Shown piece by piece: positions 45,931-60,045 of a DNA stretch of 64,000 bases (its first letter is position 1; the number at the start of each line of letters is the position of its first letter). The notes below the pieces were generated by a model. The model had not been told where the DNA came from and made no database searches. It saw only the letters and a list, made by a program, of their open reading frames with translations. The position numbers and the translations under genes are program-made. The stretch is from Apostichopus japonicus (taxonomy: Eukaryota > Echinodermata > Holothuroidea > Aspidochirotida > Stichopodidae). Where the stretch lies: positions 2,454,501 through 2,518,500 of the forward strand of contig NC_092561.1 of assembly GCF_037975245.1 (NCBI RefSeq), read 5' to 3'.

Positions 45931-47828
45931 TAATCTAGCATAAATCGCTCTACTGTAGCTCTATGAAATAAATGAAAACACGTCAAAACTATACTACTGT
46001 AGTTACTGAGGTTATGATACAAATTACATTTTTGTGTTCTTTTTACATGTTTTCTTTAATTTTAATATGAAATTGTTTTGCTGTTTTAATTTAATTGTCC
46101 TCTAAGTCACTGTTTTCATATTTCATGAGTCCCTTTGAGTGATTCCTGTGTGCACTTTATCTTCACATACGAAGAACTGATATCCAATCCTTTCATCTCT
46201 TTCCTGTTTTGTGAGACGCCATCTTTGCGGAAAAATCTGAATGGCACACAATTTTATAGGACAATATCAAGCAGCTTATGTGAGCCTCCTCACAGGCAAA
46301 ATTAAAGTGCACCTTTATCTAAATTTAGATTAAAAAACAAGATGTGATTTTTTTTTATTTGATGCCGAAGGCAAAAGCAATCAATGGGATGGTGATTGTG
46401 CTCTGGTGGGTGAGTATGTTTAAATGTGTACATATTTAGACTGTGATGCCTTGGTTTATAAACAGGATGAGTCAAAATGTACATTGTGGTTGAACATTGG
46501 CATACTTTGTATGTAGCTCCACCTTTACTGAGTTCAAGAACACTTTTTTTCTTTGTGGAGGTGAAAGATTATTTGCCATCCACAGAGATTAAATTGTAGA
46601 AATGTTCTGTTTATACAGTAGCATTGAACTCTAACAGTAAAGTTTGGATGAACTCCAGTGGTAGATTTTGGAACAAAGAGGATGAAGGGTCATTGGGGTG
46701 GGTCTCTTTGCAAGAATTTTACCAATTGTTATAAGCAAAGCAGCTGTGCATATGTATAGGAGATATTTTAGTAGGGAATATAGTTTTCTGTGGAGGTCAA
46801 AAGTCAATATCTGCAAAAAACCTTATATAATCAATGCAACTGTAATTTAACTAAAGCCTGAACACATACAATTTTGGTCAATGGTTGTAATTTGAAAGTT
46901 TTGTTTTTGTGTATTTAATGATTTTCAAATGACCCAAAAATTGTGGCAAGAAACCATTAATCCTGTCGGCTTTCTGGTTTAATATGTAAAGATTCTCCAT
47001 CCTGTATGTATGCTTTTAAGTTTTACTAAACACTAATTTTAAACAATTTGTCAGTCTTCATGCAAAACTGATTTAAGCAAAGATTCTACAATTTACCATC
47101 AACATACACTTCTCTTTGAATCTCTGTACTAATATTACACTGTTCTATTTATGGCTCTATGCTATGATGTTGCTTTCAAACCAGTGTAGATACACACCTG
47201 CACCCCTCCCCTCACCCCCTCCCCTTCCCCTTCCCCTTCCCCTCCCCTTCCCCTTCCCCTTCCCCTTCCCCTTCCCCTTCCCCTTCCCCTTCCCCTTCCC
47301 CTTCCCCTTCCCCTTCCCCTCCCCCTCCCCTTAGATATACTGTAAATTACAATCAAAAACTATTTGAATAAAACCTTGGACTTTACTAGAAGCATGCAAT
47401 AAAGTAACCCCTCAATCATTTTAAATTTTTCTTTATTTCTGTTATTTTCATGTAGACTATATATATTAATTGAAGTTTCTTCTTCTGCAGTACTTAACTC
47501 AAGTGCTTTGAAAGGTCCTATGTTCGTTAATAAATATTGTCATAATTCAACTGAATCAATGGAGTAGAAAGACACACAAAGTTAATATGCTATCGATCAT
47601 TGTAAAGTTTTGTTTTGCCGCAGTGCCTGTCAACAATTTGACTAGGTTAATTGTGATGGTGTACAGGTATACAGTAATTGCTTTCATAGAATGGCTTTCA
47701 CTTAACATTTGATGTTATTGGTATTGGACAACAGACTCTCTGCCTGTTTCTCTTTCTTTTAAAAATGCTATTTTTTAGTGGACTTTCATAATTCCATAAT
47801 CAAGCGGTTCTGTACAGTGCATGATCAG
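45931..47828. other. Gene-free stretch
   Basis: No coding signal that I can support. It contains the CCCCTT array annotated separately at 47217-47335. Confidence 0.3.
47217..47335. repeat. (CCCCTT)n hexanucleotide array
   Basis: About 19 hexamers of CCCCTT with a few CTC interruptions at the ends. The complementary strand is (AAGGGG)n and could form stacked G-quadruplexes. It is not the TTAGGG metazoan telomere repeat. Pro/Phe and Gly/Arg frames across it are artefacts. Confidence 0.95.
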
Positions 47829-48130
47829 AGAGCATTGTGGTCAAGTGGTTAAGGAAGTGGACTTGTGATCTAAGGATTACAGGTTTGAGCCCTGGCCAGA
47901 TCATTGCGTTGTGTCCTTGGGCAAGGCACTTTATCTCCATTGCTTCTCTTTACCCAGGTGTATAAATGGGGACCTGTGAGATAAACTGTCAGCTGGGCAC
48001 TGTTTAGCTGCTGCCATGTGGAGGGACTGTCTCTATGTTTGACAGGTTATCTTTGACCAGGGTAATATTGTGATTGTAAAGTGCAAAATATTGCCAAGTT
48101 CCACAAGATCCATTAGAGAGCCTCTTGTTT
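47829..48130 (+). mobile_element. tRNA-derived SINE with conserved central domain
   Basis: The head has an A-box-like GTGGTCAAGTGGTTAAGG and a B box GGTTTGAGCCC (47882-47892). The body contains GTTGTGTCCTTGGGCAAGGC (about 47908-47927) and ACCCAGGTGTATAAATGGGG. This central core is, from general knowledge, shared by several SINE families in marine animals. The 3' end is not sharply defined. Confidence 0.75.
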
Positions 48131-51100
48131 AATCAAAGTATCTGTTTAAAGTTTGGTCAGCAAGTTTGCCAAATCTAACTGACTCCTCTCTTAATACATA
48201 TACTTTCTCATCTACTTTTAAACTACACAACATGAAATGTTTTTGAACTGCCCCCTCCCACCCCCCACCCATGCAACCACAGATCTATATACCACTTTCA
48301 AGATTGATACCACCCACTTTCACCTCTTTGGAACCTACCAGTTAAAAATCAACTACAATTTTTTCTGTGGATTTTTTTTTTTTTTTAACAAACTAAAAGT
48401 TAAAATGAGTTAATAATAAATTTCTTTGATTAAATCTACAACATTTTGTCACTCTAACAATTTTCATAATATTTACTGGCAAGTATTAAAAACCAACCCC
48501 AAAATGTCAAATTCTCTACCTTTTACTCCACTATCTTGAAATGAAACGTGGTTTGTCAAACTAATTTCCTACGTTATTGTGGCAGTTTATTGTGAAGTAC
48601 TGTAGCATCAGTTTTCTTTCTTTCTTGGACTGTCAAAAAGCCCTACAAAGACTCTGTTTTCACATCTCAGTGCAATTGCCATGACATTAATGTAAACATT
48701 TCGCATGACTCACCCCATTCTATAGTGTTACAAGATCCAAAGCCGAGACGAATCTCTTTCTATTAATTTAGCAAATTGCCCCACACGCCTTTGGAACTTA
48801 GACCGACACTTTACTTTCAGCTGAAGATGAAGCGCTTTTATACTCACCCTAAATCTGCTGACATTATGTCTGGGAGTCTTCTTGTCAGCTTAAAGAAGCT
48901 TTGAACTTATTAAAGTAAGTCTGGGTATACAGGAGGGCATTAGAGGATGACACCATTAACCGTCTCTCCTGCCTGTAAACAGGATGTAAAACCTCCAACG
49001 TCAGTCACTTAATGATCAAATGCATCGTTGTTTTTTACCTTGATATCACTGAATACTCGCAGGACCATTTGACTGGTCATAAAGGCCATTAAAAAACACA
49101 CCATTAAATTATATATGTGTTCTTCTTTGAAGGAGCTGTGGTACTTATGGGTGGAGGTAACTGTAACTTTGTTTTAAAGGCTATGCAAGGGAACTGAAGA
49201 ATTGGTGAGGAAGGGGGGGGGAAGGCAGGGGGGTCGAGAGTGTAGGAGGGGTAGGGGATGCAGGAGGGGAGAGCATGAGCAGGAGGGAGAGCAAGAAGGG
49301 AGGATGGGTAGAGAGGGATGTGACAGCTAAGAGAAGACTAGGCAGCCGCTTAGATTATAATAATACAAATAAACCAACTTTACAGTTGAGGCAATTATGC
49401 AAACTGACGTTCTGAGTGTGACTTCATCTTTTTTATGATAACCCTCGGATTAGCCAATGTCAACAATATGCCAGATCAAGTGTATGGGTTTCAGGTTGGT
49501 TACTATAGGAGTGTAGGCTGATCTGAAGTTCTTTTTAATTTTTAAATTTCACTATTACATATATATCAAATTCATATTCTACCGAAATGCCATATTATTG
49601 ACAGAGCTGATGTAAGTAACTTCACTTAAGACATATAACTTTCAATACTGTATAAAGATCCATTTTAAGATCAGGAATGTGTTGACGTTAACGCTTCTCA
49701 CATCAGCTTCTGCATGAATATTCATGTGACATGTACACCAGCAAAAATTTACAAGACAGTCAGGGAAATACTGTAATTAATTTACATTTTGTGCTTTTAA
49801 TTTAATAGCTTCAGGGCTTCTAATACATTAATACCTCCCCCCCACAGAATAAACAGGAAGTGAATGAGATGTTACATCATTTCTATTATTATTATTATTA
49901 TTGGTTGATCTGGAAACGTATATTAATTAGACAACTGTTGTGATGTTACTTTAATAGTACTGATATTGTCAAAGATGAACTGCTTTGTTTTATTTTGTTT
50001 AATTTTCCATCCGTTGCCTTTGTTTCTCCGTAGTAATGAATTAGTCTGTTAGCATAGTATCACATGAGATGATGTAATATATATTTTAATGAATACATGT
50101 GTACAGAGTGTTACATTATGTTGTGGCCAACAAATTATCCAACTGAACTGAAAATTAGTTCATCTTGATTAATTTTACAGAAAGTAAAAAAATTATTTCA
50201 AGCTAGATACAAGTCTGTCCTATAGGATATCATCAAATGCCCATCTTTTGAAAAAAAAGTTGAGCCGGAAAAAAAAAAAAAATTTAAGTAATTCACAGAA
50301 CTGTATGTTGCACACATAACATGCAATTTGCATGATGATATATTCGAGTTGAAGTTGAACTAAATGTATTTGGATAAATGACAATTATGCATTAATTAAC
50401 ACACAGTCAATATTGTAAATAATCAAAGCCATTTTATTTAAACTTGTGGTAGACCTTTACGATTAATGTTACTTAAATTTACCTTTTCTTCTCTCTATAA
50501 CGACTATGTCTATATTTGGGTGTTTATGTTAATATATTATTTTTTAATTAATTATTAAGAATTGAATATTCATTTCCAGTAAATACTGAACCTAATCATG
50601 TTATTGATTATAAAAGAAACAATATATCAATTATCTTCATTTGTGCATTTTTGTTATAGATATTTGGACAGACCATACTGGAGCAATATTTTCTAGTAAT
50701 ATTTAAGAGCCATATTAGGTTCTTATTTTAAGTTCTTTTCGCGTTATTACTGACACTCTGTTCATGATCTGCTTCAGGTGTTAAAGATAAATATTCCAAA
50801 TATTCGAATTTATTATTTCTTTGTCCAAAAGAACATCCATTGCAGCGGCTGTCCTGGTTGATTTAGGTCAAGTCGACCTGACGTGCAAGTTAGTCCACGG
50901 CTGTAGCTAAATTCATCCAAGTTAAGATAAATGATCTCTGCCGAGGGAGAGGTATATAGAAGTCATACATGCCTTCCAGAGATGTTAGTCTCTTGGTCTT
51001 TGGTTTATGCCGAGTGTTGCGTGGGAGCTATAGCCGGCTTCAACCAATTAATCTACCTTGGTTTTAAGCTATCTTGTTGTTCTTCAGCATACAACACATC

Positions 51101-54100
51101 TTGGTGCATGCGTGGCGCGGAGTATAGATTCATCTGTGTACGGTCTTCGAATAACAATGGTTTCCAGAGGGCAGGCCCAATAAATCTTGAGTAGAGCTGC
51201 AGAGAGAGCCTTTTTACTGTGAGGCATCAACTCTCATTTCCAGAGGTGCTCTGTTTTGGCAGGAAAGAGAGATGAAGCTAGAGAGAGAGAGAGAGAGAGA
51301 GATAAAAAATATAAGGAAGGAGATATAGACGAAGCGGCTGTGTGTAGAGAAAAAGGAACTATAAACCGCTGGTGAAATTTCTAGCCTGGTGATATATGCG
51401 TGGCGGCTGTGATTATGATGTGCACTTGAGCAGTACTGGTAGCTTTATCAAGTCTTATGTTGCATCTGTAGGTCAGTTTGCTGACAGAGATCTATTTATA
51501 GATCAGCCGCTGCATGCAGCCTGCTGAGTAAAATATGCCTCAATTCCAGCAGCGGGGAATCGGGGATGATCGTCTAGAGAGAGATGTAGTACTTACATGT
51601 ATTGCTGCTTCAGAACATGATCCGTTCATATTCAGCAATGCTATAAATTCAGTATCCTGATCGATGTGAACAGTAGTCATCAACATATATGCAGTGTGGT
51701 GTTATAATATTTAGGGAAATTTAACAATCGGGATAGAGTGTATATATATATATAGGATACATAAACAGTCAAACACTATGTACACTTTAGACGCTGCCAT
51801 TGAATAGAAGACGTGCCCTTGCATAATATACTGGTTCGACCGGTATGTTGATAAATGAAATGATCAAGTGTCGGCTGTTTCTTTCGTTGTCTTATTAACG
51901 TAAATTTTGAGGTATATTCTGAAATGTAAAATTGGTATCATCAACTCTTGTTGCATTGATTGGCTAACCAAATTAGAGCTAAACTTCAGATTGTAGCACA
52001 TGCTACCAATGTGGTCGGGGGGGTGGGGGAAGTGGGGGGGAGAGTTGCAGAGTCGATTAATAAGAAAATTTCCTGATAGTATTTTTTGGCTTCAAAGTCC
52101 AACTATTTGTATTTATCTAGGTGCAGTAGCATTTAATACACATATAAAAATTTGAATGTGTCATCAAACTGATTTTTTTCATTTCTGAAATAAAAGATTG
52201 ATATTTGTTTTACATGCACCAAAAATGTACACTATAATTGCACAGTAGTTGGATCAGGGGAATAGGCTTCTTTCGTACAGCTTAACTGTAGAATGCAGCT
52301 CTCATACCACCAAGATGGTTGGTGGGTGAGGGAGGGGAGGGGGGCAAGATGAGGTGCAGAGTCGAGTAGTAAGAAAAGTTCCTGATAGGGAGTTGGTGGG
52401 GATGCCAATGCTTTCGTATGGGGACAACCAATAAAAAGACATGTTTCTGACAATTCTTTGTGGGGAAGGGGGGAGAAAAGGATGCCAGCTCAATATTTGG
52501 GGATTGGAGGGGGTGATGGGGTACTGGGTTGGATGTTCAAAACTACAGTGATTTTTTTTCCTGCTTAACCAAAGAGATGAATCATTTAGCATTTATTAAG
52601 TTAATAAATAACTCGAACAACTTCTGCCCTTATACAGCTAAGTATAGAGACAACAGAAATTTCCAGTTGGTACTGCAATATAATATGGGAGTGTTTGTAG
52701 ACCTGTATAAATGAGCAATATTGCTTGAAATAAAGTTTGGAATTGCAGCAATCATGGGAATCCTACTGTAGCTACATTGCTGCATTATATAACAGACATT
52801 ATCAACCAGCTATATTAGATTCAAACTTGTGTTTGCAATTTATTATCATCTTTCAAAAATTGTGTAGGAAATTAAGAGACCAGGGGCTTTTATAATTACA
52901 GTACTGTACTGTACTTTGTGTTTGATTCTCATGATCATATTTTGTTGTTATATTTTTTGTGACCAACTGTCTTTTGTAAATCTTATTTCCTAAAGGCCTA
53001 AAGGCATTCATGTTTAATTTGCAGACTACATATACTGTAGTCTCTTAGAACTCTCTATAAAACTGGAGATGATTATGATGATATGAAATTATGAAGTAAT
53101 ATTCAGCTACGTGTATTTCTTATATACGCCTGATTTTGATTGTATCGTTCCAACTCTGGGGATCGTGGAGCAAGTTTGACAAGTTTGTAGTCTGTACATT
53201 GCAATGTATCTACATACTGTAGGTTGTTACATTGAACATTGCAATGATAGTACAGACCGTTTAGTACTGTATACTATATATTCTCAATGAGACATTAACA
53301 ATATACAGCTGTCAGTCAGGTATTGCAGAAATTGCGCCATTTGTTCCTTGCCGGAGGCAGAAGGAATCTATGTATTGGCGATGGCTTGTGCGTATGTATG
53401 TGATACTTGCATGTAACCATGGTAACTCAAAAGTAAATGGTGGATTGACTTCACACTAGGCATGTGGATCTGTCTTATTGAGTACAAAACCCCTAGTCTT
53501 TTCTGTGAAGTTCAAAGGTCATTTGGGTCAACAGAGGTCAAAGACTGTAAACTTTGTACTGTACACATGATAATTAACTCAAAAAGTACATCTTTCTTGA
53601 ACTTCATACTTAGTTTGTACAGTAGATCCAGTTTGGTGAGTGCAAGAACCCTATTGAAATTGGTATTAAAGGTAAAAGGTCACATGTGGTCAAATATTGT
53701 CAAAGTCTGAAAACTTGTTAAACATGATAACTTCAAAAATTCAAGCAACAATTAATCTGTGAAATCTCCAATGTTATGATTTTCTTTCTGTGAACATAGT
53801 TTGGTCATATTCAGTTCAGTTAAGTTTTGTGAAGGGGTTCTATAGGTCTTCAACAACAGATAGTCATCCAGGAAATCAAATCTGCTTCAAATCTATTGAT
53901 AGACTCTTGCTTTAACACACTCAGGCGTGCTCTTATCAGTTTTCACCCTCTGAGCTTCAAGGGATCAACTGGTTATCTCAAATGGTGCAAGGCTCAAGGG
54001 ATCAACAGGTTATCTCAAATCATATCAAAATTGGCCATTTTCTCTGTGATGTATACTAGATGACTTTTGCTGTTGGAGTAGGTTGTGAAAATATTTTACA

Positions 54101-54600
54101 GTGTATAAACAATGTCATGTAACTCTCATTCATTAATTACAATTATTAAAGGGATGGTTGGTAGTATAACTGATTTGTTGGTAAAAGCAAATGTCCTTTT
54201 ATTCATACATCTATGTTTCTCATAGGAAGACTGTCTTTTCTGGATATTGAATCATTTTGGAATAAGAATTCTATACTGTAAAGTCCTTACCAGTGAGCAG
54301 TCTGTGAGTGACATGGTGCACGCTCACAAGGGAGTGCTACAAATAAGAGCTGGAAATCTCTGATCATTTCTGGTTCTCACTTAATTCTTTGACATATGTA
54401 ACTCGATTGCTCTACATAGTCAGATAGTTATTTTGAATTCTGAGCACATTGTATGGCAAGGAATTACAACTTAGACAACTGGCTGTCTTGTTTCAATTTC
54501 CTTTTTTTTTTAAGCAAATTACATACATAACTACTGTAATATTTAAAAATCTCAGAATTACACATAATCTATTTCATTTTCATTTCATCATCACTCCTGA
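48131..54600. other. Long intergenic stretch, no gene supported
   Basis: It holds G-rich purine tracts (49205-49325, 52015-52045, 52318-52340), a (GA)n run at 51277-51303 and an ATT run at 49880-49900. A short GC-richer block (50830-51240) contains an open frame at 50931-51194 with no recognised domain. Bases about 53340-53720 have the look of a dispersed repeat (repeated AAAGGTCA/AGGTCAAAG words), but no second copy is present here to prove it. Confidence 0.3.
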
Positions 54601-54614
54601 CATGACTAAATTTA

Positions 54615-55195
54615 TTGCTAAATAATGAAATGGTTTCTGTGCATATACTGTATATGCTGCCAAATAACAAAATGGTTTCTGTGCATACTGTATATGCAGC
54701 CAAATAACAAACTGGTCTCTGTGCATATATGCTGCCAAATAACAAAATGGTTTCTGTGCATATACTGCCAAATAACAAACTGGTTTCTATGCATATATAC
54801 TGTATGCTGCCAAGTAACAAAATGGTTTCTATAGCATACAGTATATGCTGTCAAATAACAAAAGGGTTTCTGTGCATATACTGCCAAATAACAATATATG
54901 CTGCCAAATAACAACATTGTTTCTGTGCGTATACTGCCAAATAACAAGATGGTTCCTGTGAATATATATGCTGCCAAATAACAAAATGGTTTCTATGCAT
55001 ATATGCTGCCAAATAACAAAAGGGTTTCTGTGCATAGACTGCCAAATAACAATATATGCTGCCAAATAACAACATTGTGTCTGTGCATATACTGCCAAAT
55101 AACAATATGGTTCCTGTGAATATATATGCTGCCAAATAACAAAATGGTTTCTGTGCATATATGCTGCCAAATAAGAACAAGGTTTCTATGCATAT
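54615..55195. repeat. ~35-bp minisatellite with ~158-bp higher-order unit
   Basis: About 16-18 units of GCCAAATAACAAAATGGTTT plus CTGTGCATATATGCT with insertions. A four- to five-unit block repeats at about 158 bp (the marker CAACATTG is at 54912 and 55070). All minus-strand frames and several plus-strand frames stay open across it and give repeats such as MHRNHFVIWQHI. This is a property of the repeat, not evidence of a gene. Confidence 0.9.
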
Positions 55196-55522
55196 ACATA
55201 CAAGCATATCTTAAATTAGCCATAAAAGTGCTTAAGAACCTTGTATTCTGGAAGTGTAAGCTATGAGCATGCAGACTGAAATAAAGAAATGACTGAAATG
55301 AGCAAAATGGCATATTGCAAATCATCCTGACACATGAATAATAATATGTAAAATGTAAAATTACAAATAATTTTATTCAGCTCTCACATTGACATTTTGT
55401 TCCTCCACATAAAAATGCATAGCTGGAGGCGGAAAAAAACTTGCCGTTTTTTTTTTTTACTCATTTGTATTTTAGTACACAAACAATACCGTGGTTCCTG
55501 TTTAGTCGAAAGAGACAGTCAT

Positions 55523-55724
55523 TTAGAGAAATTTGATTTCAAAGTTTAGCAGATTCTCACTGACCAGAAACGTAATGCGTAGAAGCTCATGAGTATACAG
55601 GTTACCGTGTGACATCATTGTGCGTAATGTACTGCCAATGTGAAACATTAACGGTGGACTTTCTACGTACTTCTCGTAAGAAAGTGAAGCTTTTATTAAC
55701 TTCACTCTTCCAATAAACATGCAG
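55523..55724 (-). CDS. Candidate terminal exon on the minus strand
   Basis: A strong acceptor (TTTCTTTCTCTTGTAG) precedes 55724 on the minus strand. The frame following it reads CMFIGRVKLIKASLSYEKYV and runs to TAA at 55525-55523 (about 66 codons). The composition is balanced and not repetitive. No upstream exon or family is recognised, so this may be chance. Confidence 0.25.
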
Positions 55725-58061
55725 CTACAAGAGAAAGAAATGGTTGTTAGAATTGTTCACACATTGGTTAACTCATTTTGGGTAGCAATCCTTCCACTAA
55801 AAGTAAATTATGTTTAAAAACTGCCATATTTTGTAAGATTCGCTGCTATTATAGGCCACTATACTTACTGTGCCGTAAGATATCGAGGTCTTGCCACAAT
55901 TGAAATGCTTACCTTGTTAAACATGTCTACATTTTCGGGTATTTCTACATTCGTTATTGCACTTAATCGTGTTTGCAGTTAGTTTCCAGTCAGTGGATGC
56001 AATATTAATCGAATCCACAAAATATAAAGCTTTGGGTATGTCTCAGTCTCGCTGCCAAAAGTAAGGCTGTGTAAAAGTAAAGCAGGATCTTCTTCAAAGG
56101 CTAAATGACAAGTGACAGTAACAGAAGGGACAAATCATGCACAAAATACAGACAGGTTAATGAGCATGGTGAACACAAAGAGATAGATGGAAAGGGATTA
56201 GTAGACAAGGGATGGAGAGAAGAAAGAAGGAAACCAACAGGGGAAGAGGAGAGGTAGGAGATATACAGTGGAGGGACAAAGAGAGGATTAAGGAAATGGG
56301 GTAGGGAATAAACTGGAGGACAAAGACAGGAAGGTGTGGAGAAAAAGGGTGGAAGAAAGCTATGAGAAGAGGAGTGATAAGGGGGGGGGGGCGGGAGGTG
56401 AACAAGGGGAGGAGGGGAGACAGAAGAAAAGTTAGTAATTTTGTAAGGCTTTCAGAAAGTCACAACTCCACAGAAGCAGATACACAAGCGAAGGGAACAC
56501 CACGGTAAAAAAAAGTGCCTGATAGATTTCATATTTCATTTAAGTTTCAAAAGTAAAACAATGCAATTTTTTTTACCGTCTCAGTATAATATATACATGC
56601 CTACAATACATTTATCGTTCGTACAGTACGTGTTAGTGTCCATCACTAAGTTAGCTCAGTGCGTAGTGTCGTGTCGTTGGTTCTGCTAAAGATAACTAAG
56701 TCATGCAGAGCCTGGTGTAGCAACATGATTTCTGCATCTATGGGGTAAATCTAAGCTGAAGATAAACAATTGAGTGTGAGCATTAAAATAACAAGGCAAT
56801 GTTGGCTAATGAGTTTAGGCATATATATCAATATTAGGGTGACTTTACCTTTAGAGGGCCTCTGCGTAGATAATACTGCCTATAATATGTGTTTGTGTCA
56901 AAGTGCACTGAACATATATTCGCCTGCGAGAGTCTATGTCAACTGACATAATTAATCCAAAGCCTGCAATGTTTATCGTCGGTTTGATGACTGGGAAACA
57001 TATATGAAACTTTGATTTCAGTTTTTAGAAGTGTTCTTGCAACCTCCTACTACACAACTCATTCGCATTTTGATATTAACAGTATGAAAGAGTGTCGTAT
57101 CAGCGTAGTGTTAGTGCTCAAGTGAATAGCTTGATTGAACGTTTTTTTTCAACCGACTCTGCACAATGACGTCACAGGGTGACCTGCAGTCACGTGAGCG
57201 CTTAGGAATTTTTTGCAAAAAGAGAAAATACCTTGTCCAAAAGTGCTAGGTTTGATCAAGTTTTACAGAGTCCAATAAGAAAATAATACAATGTGCCATA
57301 CATCAATGGAAAGGTACAAGTGTAAAGATTATATGTAACATAGATTTGAACGGATAAGAGGATGTCAAAAAAATCACCATCTATGCATTTTAAGCTTCCT
57401 AAAAGCGTCTCAGAATAAGTTTTAATACGGAAGGCATTCTGCCATTCTGAAAGATTAACTGTAAAGATATAGGGCTTGTCAAAATGAATCCATAAGAAAT
57501 TTCTCAGCTTTAAGTTTCTCCATAATCCTGTGATTTTTATTTTTGAGCATAATTCTAATTTTTTTGTCAGGCAATTAATACGAGAAATGAAGAAAAAAAT
57601 GACATGTTAGCTATTACCAGCAACAGATAATGCAAAATTCAAAGATATGAAATCATCCAAAGACTACTTGGTAGGTTTTTCCTTCTTTATAATAAAATCA
57701 TAAATATATATCAAAAAGATTTAAAACAACACAGTGACACTTGAAGAAAATTGGATCTCTCTCTTTTTTTAACATTATAACAAATTTTGACAATTCCAAA
57801 TTTAGGACTTCTTTGCAACCCTGTCATCCCAGATTAACACAGATTTTAGCATCATTTCATTTGCATACAATATTCTGAACAAAATTTGTTATATTCTTCA
57901 AAATTAACAGAGGCTCAGGGTCCTATGTCCAGCACCAGATTCGGAACAAATATCTTGAAACAAAACTGAAATACATAGAGTTACAGTTTGTATAGGAAAA
58001 TTTACCAAGCTTTTATTTTTTATTTGAATTCAGCAACAAATTGCATGATCTGCAAATCATC
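55725..58061. other. Intergenic stretch
   Basis: A GA-rich purine block occupies 56190-56430 with a G run at 56381-56391. Nothing else can be supported. Confidence 0.3.
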
Positions 58062-58312
58062 TTAAAGGTATCCTGTATTGGCCCCAAATATGCTAGATAT
58101 TCAAATATGGTCACCTTTGGTCAAAATTCTTAAACTGTTTTTATTACAACCTTCGAGAAAATTTGCCACACTGGGGCATTCAGTCATCTTGTGTGTTCCT
58201 GAAAAATGTCTGAGGACAAGTTGGAGAGTAAAGACCTCCAGGAAAGTACATTTTGAAATCTTCTAGCAATTATAGCATGCTATAAATTGGGGCCTGTACT
58301 GAACACCTTTAA
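58062..58312. mobile_element. TTAA-flanked MITE, second family
   Basis: The ends AGGTATCCTGTATTGGCCCC (from 58066) and the reverse complement of AGGTGTTCAGTACAGGCCCC (to 58308) form an imperfect ~22-bp inverted repeat flanked by TTAA. The element is 243 bp. The open frame at 58078-58266 lies wholly inside and is not a host gene. The end sequence differs from the 10.95-kb TTAA element. Confidence 0.75.
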
Positions 58313-59841
58313 GTTGTATAGGCATTACCATGGTAGTTATAGTCATATGAAATAAATAACAGTGTTGTTAAACCCTATAGTCTGCCAGTTAGATGTATGT
58401 ATACCGTGGCAGAGATGCATAAATCTAGCCGGTTGGAGGCACATGGCGGTCAAAGTACAGTACGTTGTATCATCCACTAGACATGCTAGAAATAGTGAGA
58501 TGCTTTATACTCAGCTGGTTTAACAGGTACGTCTGCTAAAATGTAAAGCAGTGATGAATTGCTCACAGCTCAAATCCTGACTTCAAAGTTTGAAGTTTGG
58601 ACTGTAAGATTGAATCGATCCTCCTCTTCTCTGGGGCATAAATTTATTAAAGCATCAACGCTTAGTTACGTGACATATACACTGATAACGTGAGAACAGG
58701 CACATTTATGGTGATTTAGGGTGGAATTGTTTAATTATAAACAGCCAGTATAATATACAAACTCTATACTACTGTAGCTGCATAAGGTAGTCATTTTGAT
58801 ATAGCAACAATGAACTCACAAAATAATGACTTTTTGTGGTCAAAATACATTGTCATGTTGTGACAGTCTTATACAGTAGTAAATTTTAGAGTTCTATAAT
58901 TTATAAAAAAAAATGCTATAATTCTCGTGTCCTAAATTTGACAAGAAAAACAGATTAAGCTGTTCTTTTCCCTCTTAATTCTGATGTTTAGCTTAAAGTT
59001 CTATTTCGGGCGTGATGCATTCATAACAGTAAAGGAGATCCTTTTTTTTAGTTATAAACACAAACAAAGCTTTGCACTATGTACTTTATAATAAATAATT
59101 TGTCTAGAAATACGATAAGTTCATTAAAAATGAATCTTTTGAAAGTTGTTATATTTTTAGATTTATAGATTAAGCTAGGTAGATGCAATGTTAATCCCCA
59201 AACCAGTAAGTTTTGGGGGAATTACCATGTGTCTTTGATCGAACCATTTGGGAGTTGGTCAAAATAACCAACAGGAAACTTTAAGGAAACTTTGAGCAAA
59301 AGTGAGTTTTGCTAAAATTTCGACCGATAAGTTTAATTAATTCATGTAAAGGTGATTAAGCCATAAACTGAAAACAGAAAAGAGAGAGAGGGGGGGGGGG
59401 GGAGGGAAGTTCTTAATAGTTCTATAGGCATTATACTGCTTTAATCTGGCTTTTCCTTGGGGTTAGAAAGTAGTAATAATGCAGAGAAGGAATTCACAGT
59501 TAGAATTTACGGTGGTTATGCTAAAATTTCCCAAGATAAGTAATAATAAAACACACCTATAAAGTAAATGATTAAGAATTTGATCAAAGCATAACAACAA
59601 CATTTTCCGATTATTTTGTTTTTAAAAAGTAAAATTGCTTCATAATATTTTGCAAAATTGTCATAGAATATAAATTGTCCTAAATGTATTTACTGACTTT
59701 AGTATAGATGATACTGCTTGGTATTTGTGACCTCATCTCGAAGACAAATCTGAACTTTAAAGTTAACTGCGAGACGCAAAATTTACCGAATTCTTTATCG
59801 TAACTGAGCTTTTGACCGATGCAATATTATCGTATACATTT

Positions 59842-60045
59842 GGTTGATTTGCGTCTATCTTGGTGCAGAGTGCTGTATGTCCGGTGGGCAGAGCGAAGTA
59901 TAGGTGAGAATAAGTTGAGACTAGTGAAACACTAGTAGTTGTTACTCAGACCAGTTGTCTGATGATCGCTCAACATGTGAAACTCTGAGTTACAACTACT
60001 AGTGTTCCACTAGTCTCAACTAATTCTCACCTATATATACATATA
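59842..60045 (+). mobile_element. Foldback family F, third copy
   Basis: It starts with TTTGCGTCTATCTTGGTGCA, then has the arm with ACACTAGTAGTTGTTACTCA and, after a short centre (CCAGTTGTCTGATGATCGCT), the inverted arm GTTACAACTACTAGTGTTCC. Both arms are present, as in the 19.7-kb copy, with more divergence. Confidence 0.8.

Noticed and set aside
50931..51194. 87-codon Cys-rich frame as a host gene
   Set aside because: No signal peptide, no conserved domain and no splice signal I can trust; it could be part of an untranslated exon but this is unsupported.
58078..58266. 62-codon frame
   Set aside because: It lies entirely inside the TTAA-flanked MITE at 58066-58308.
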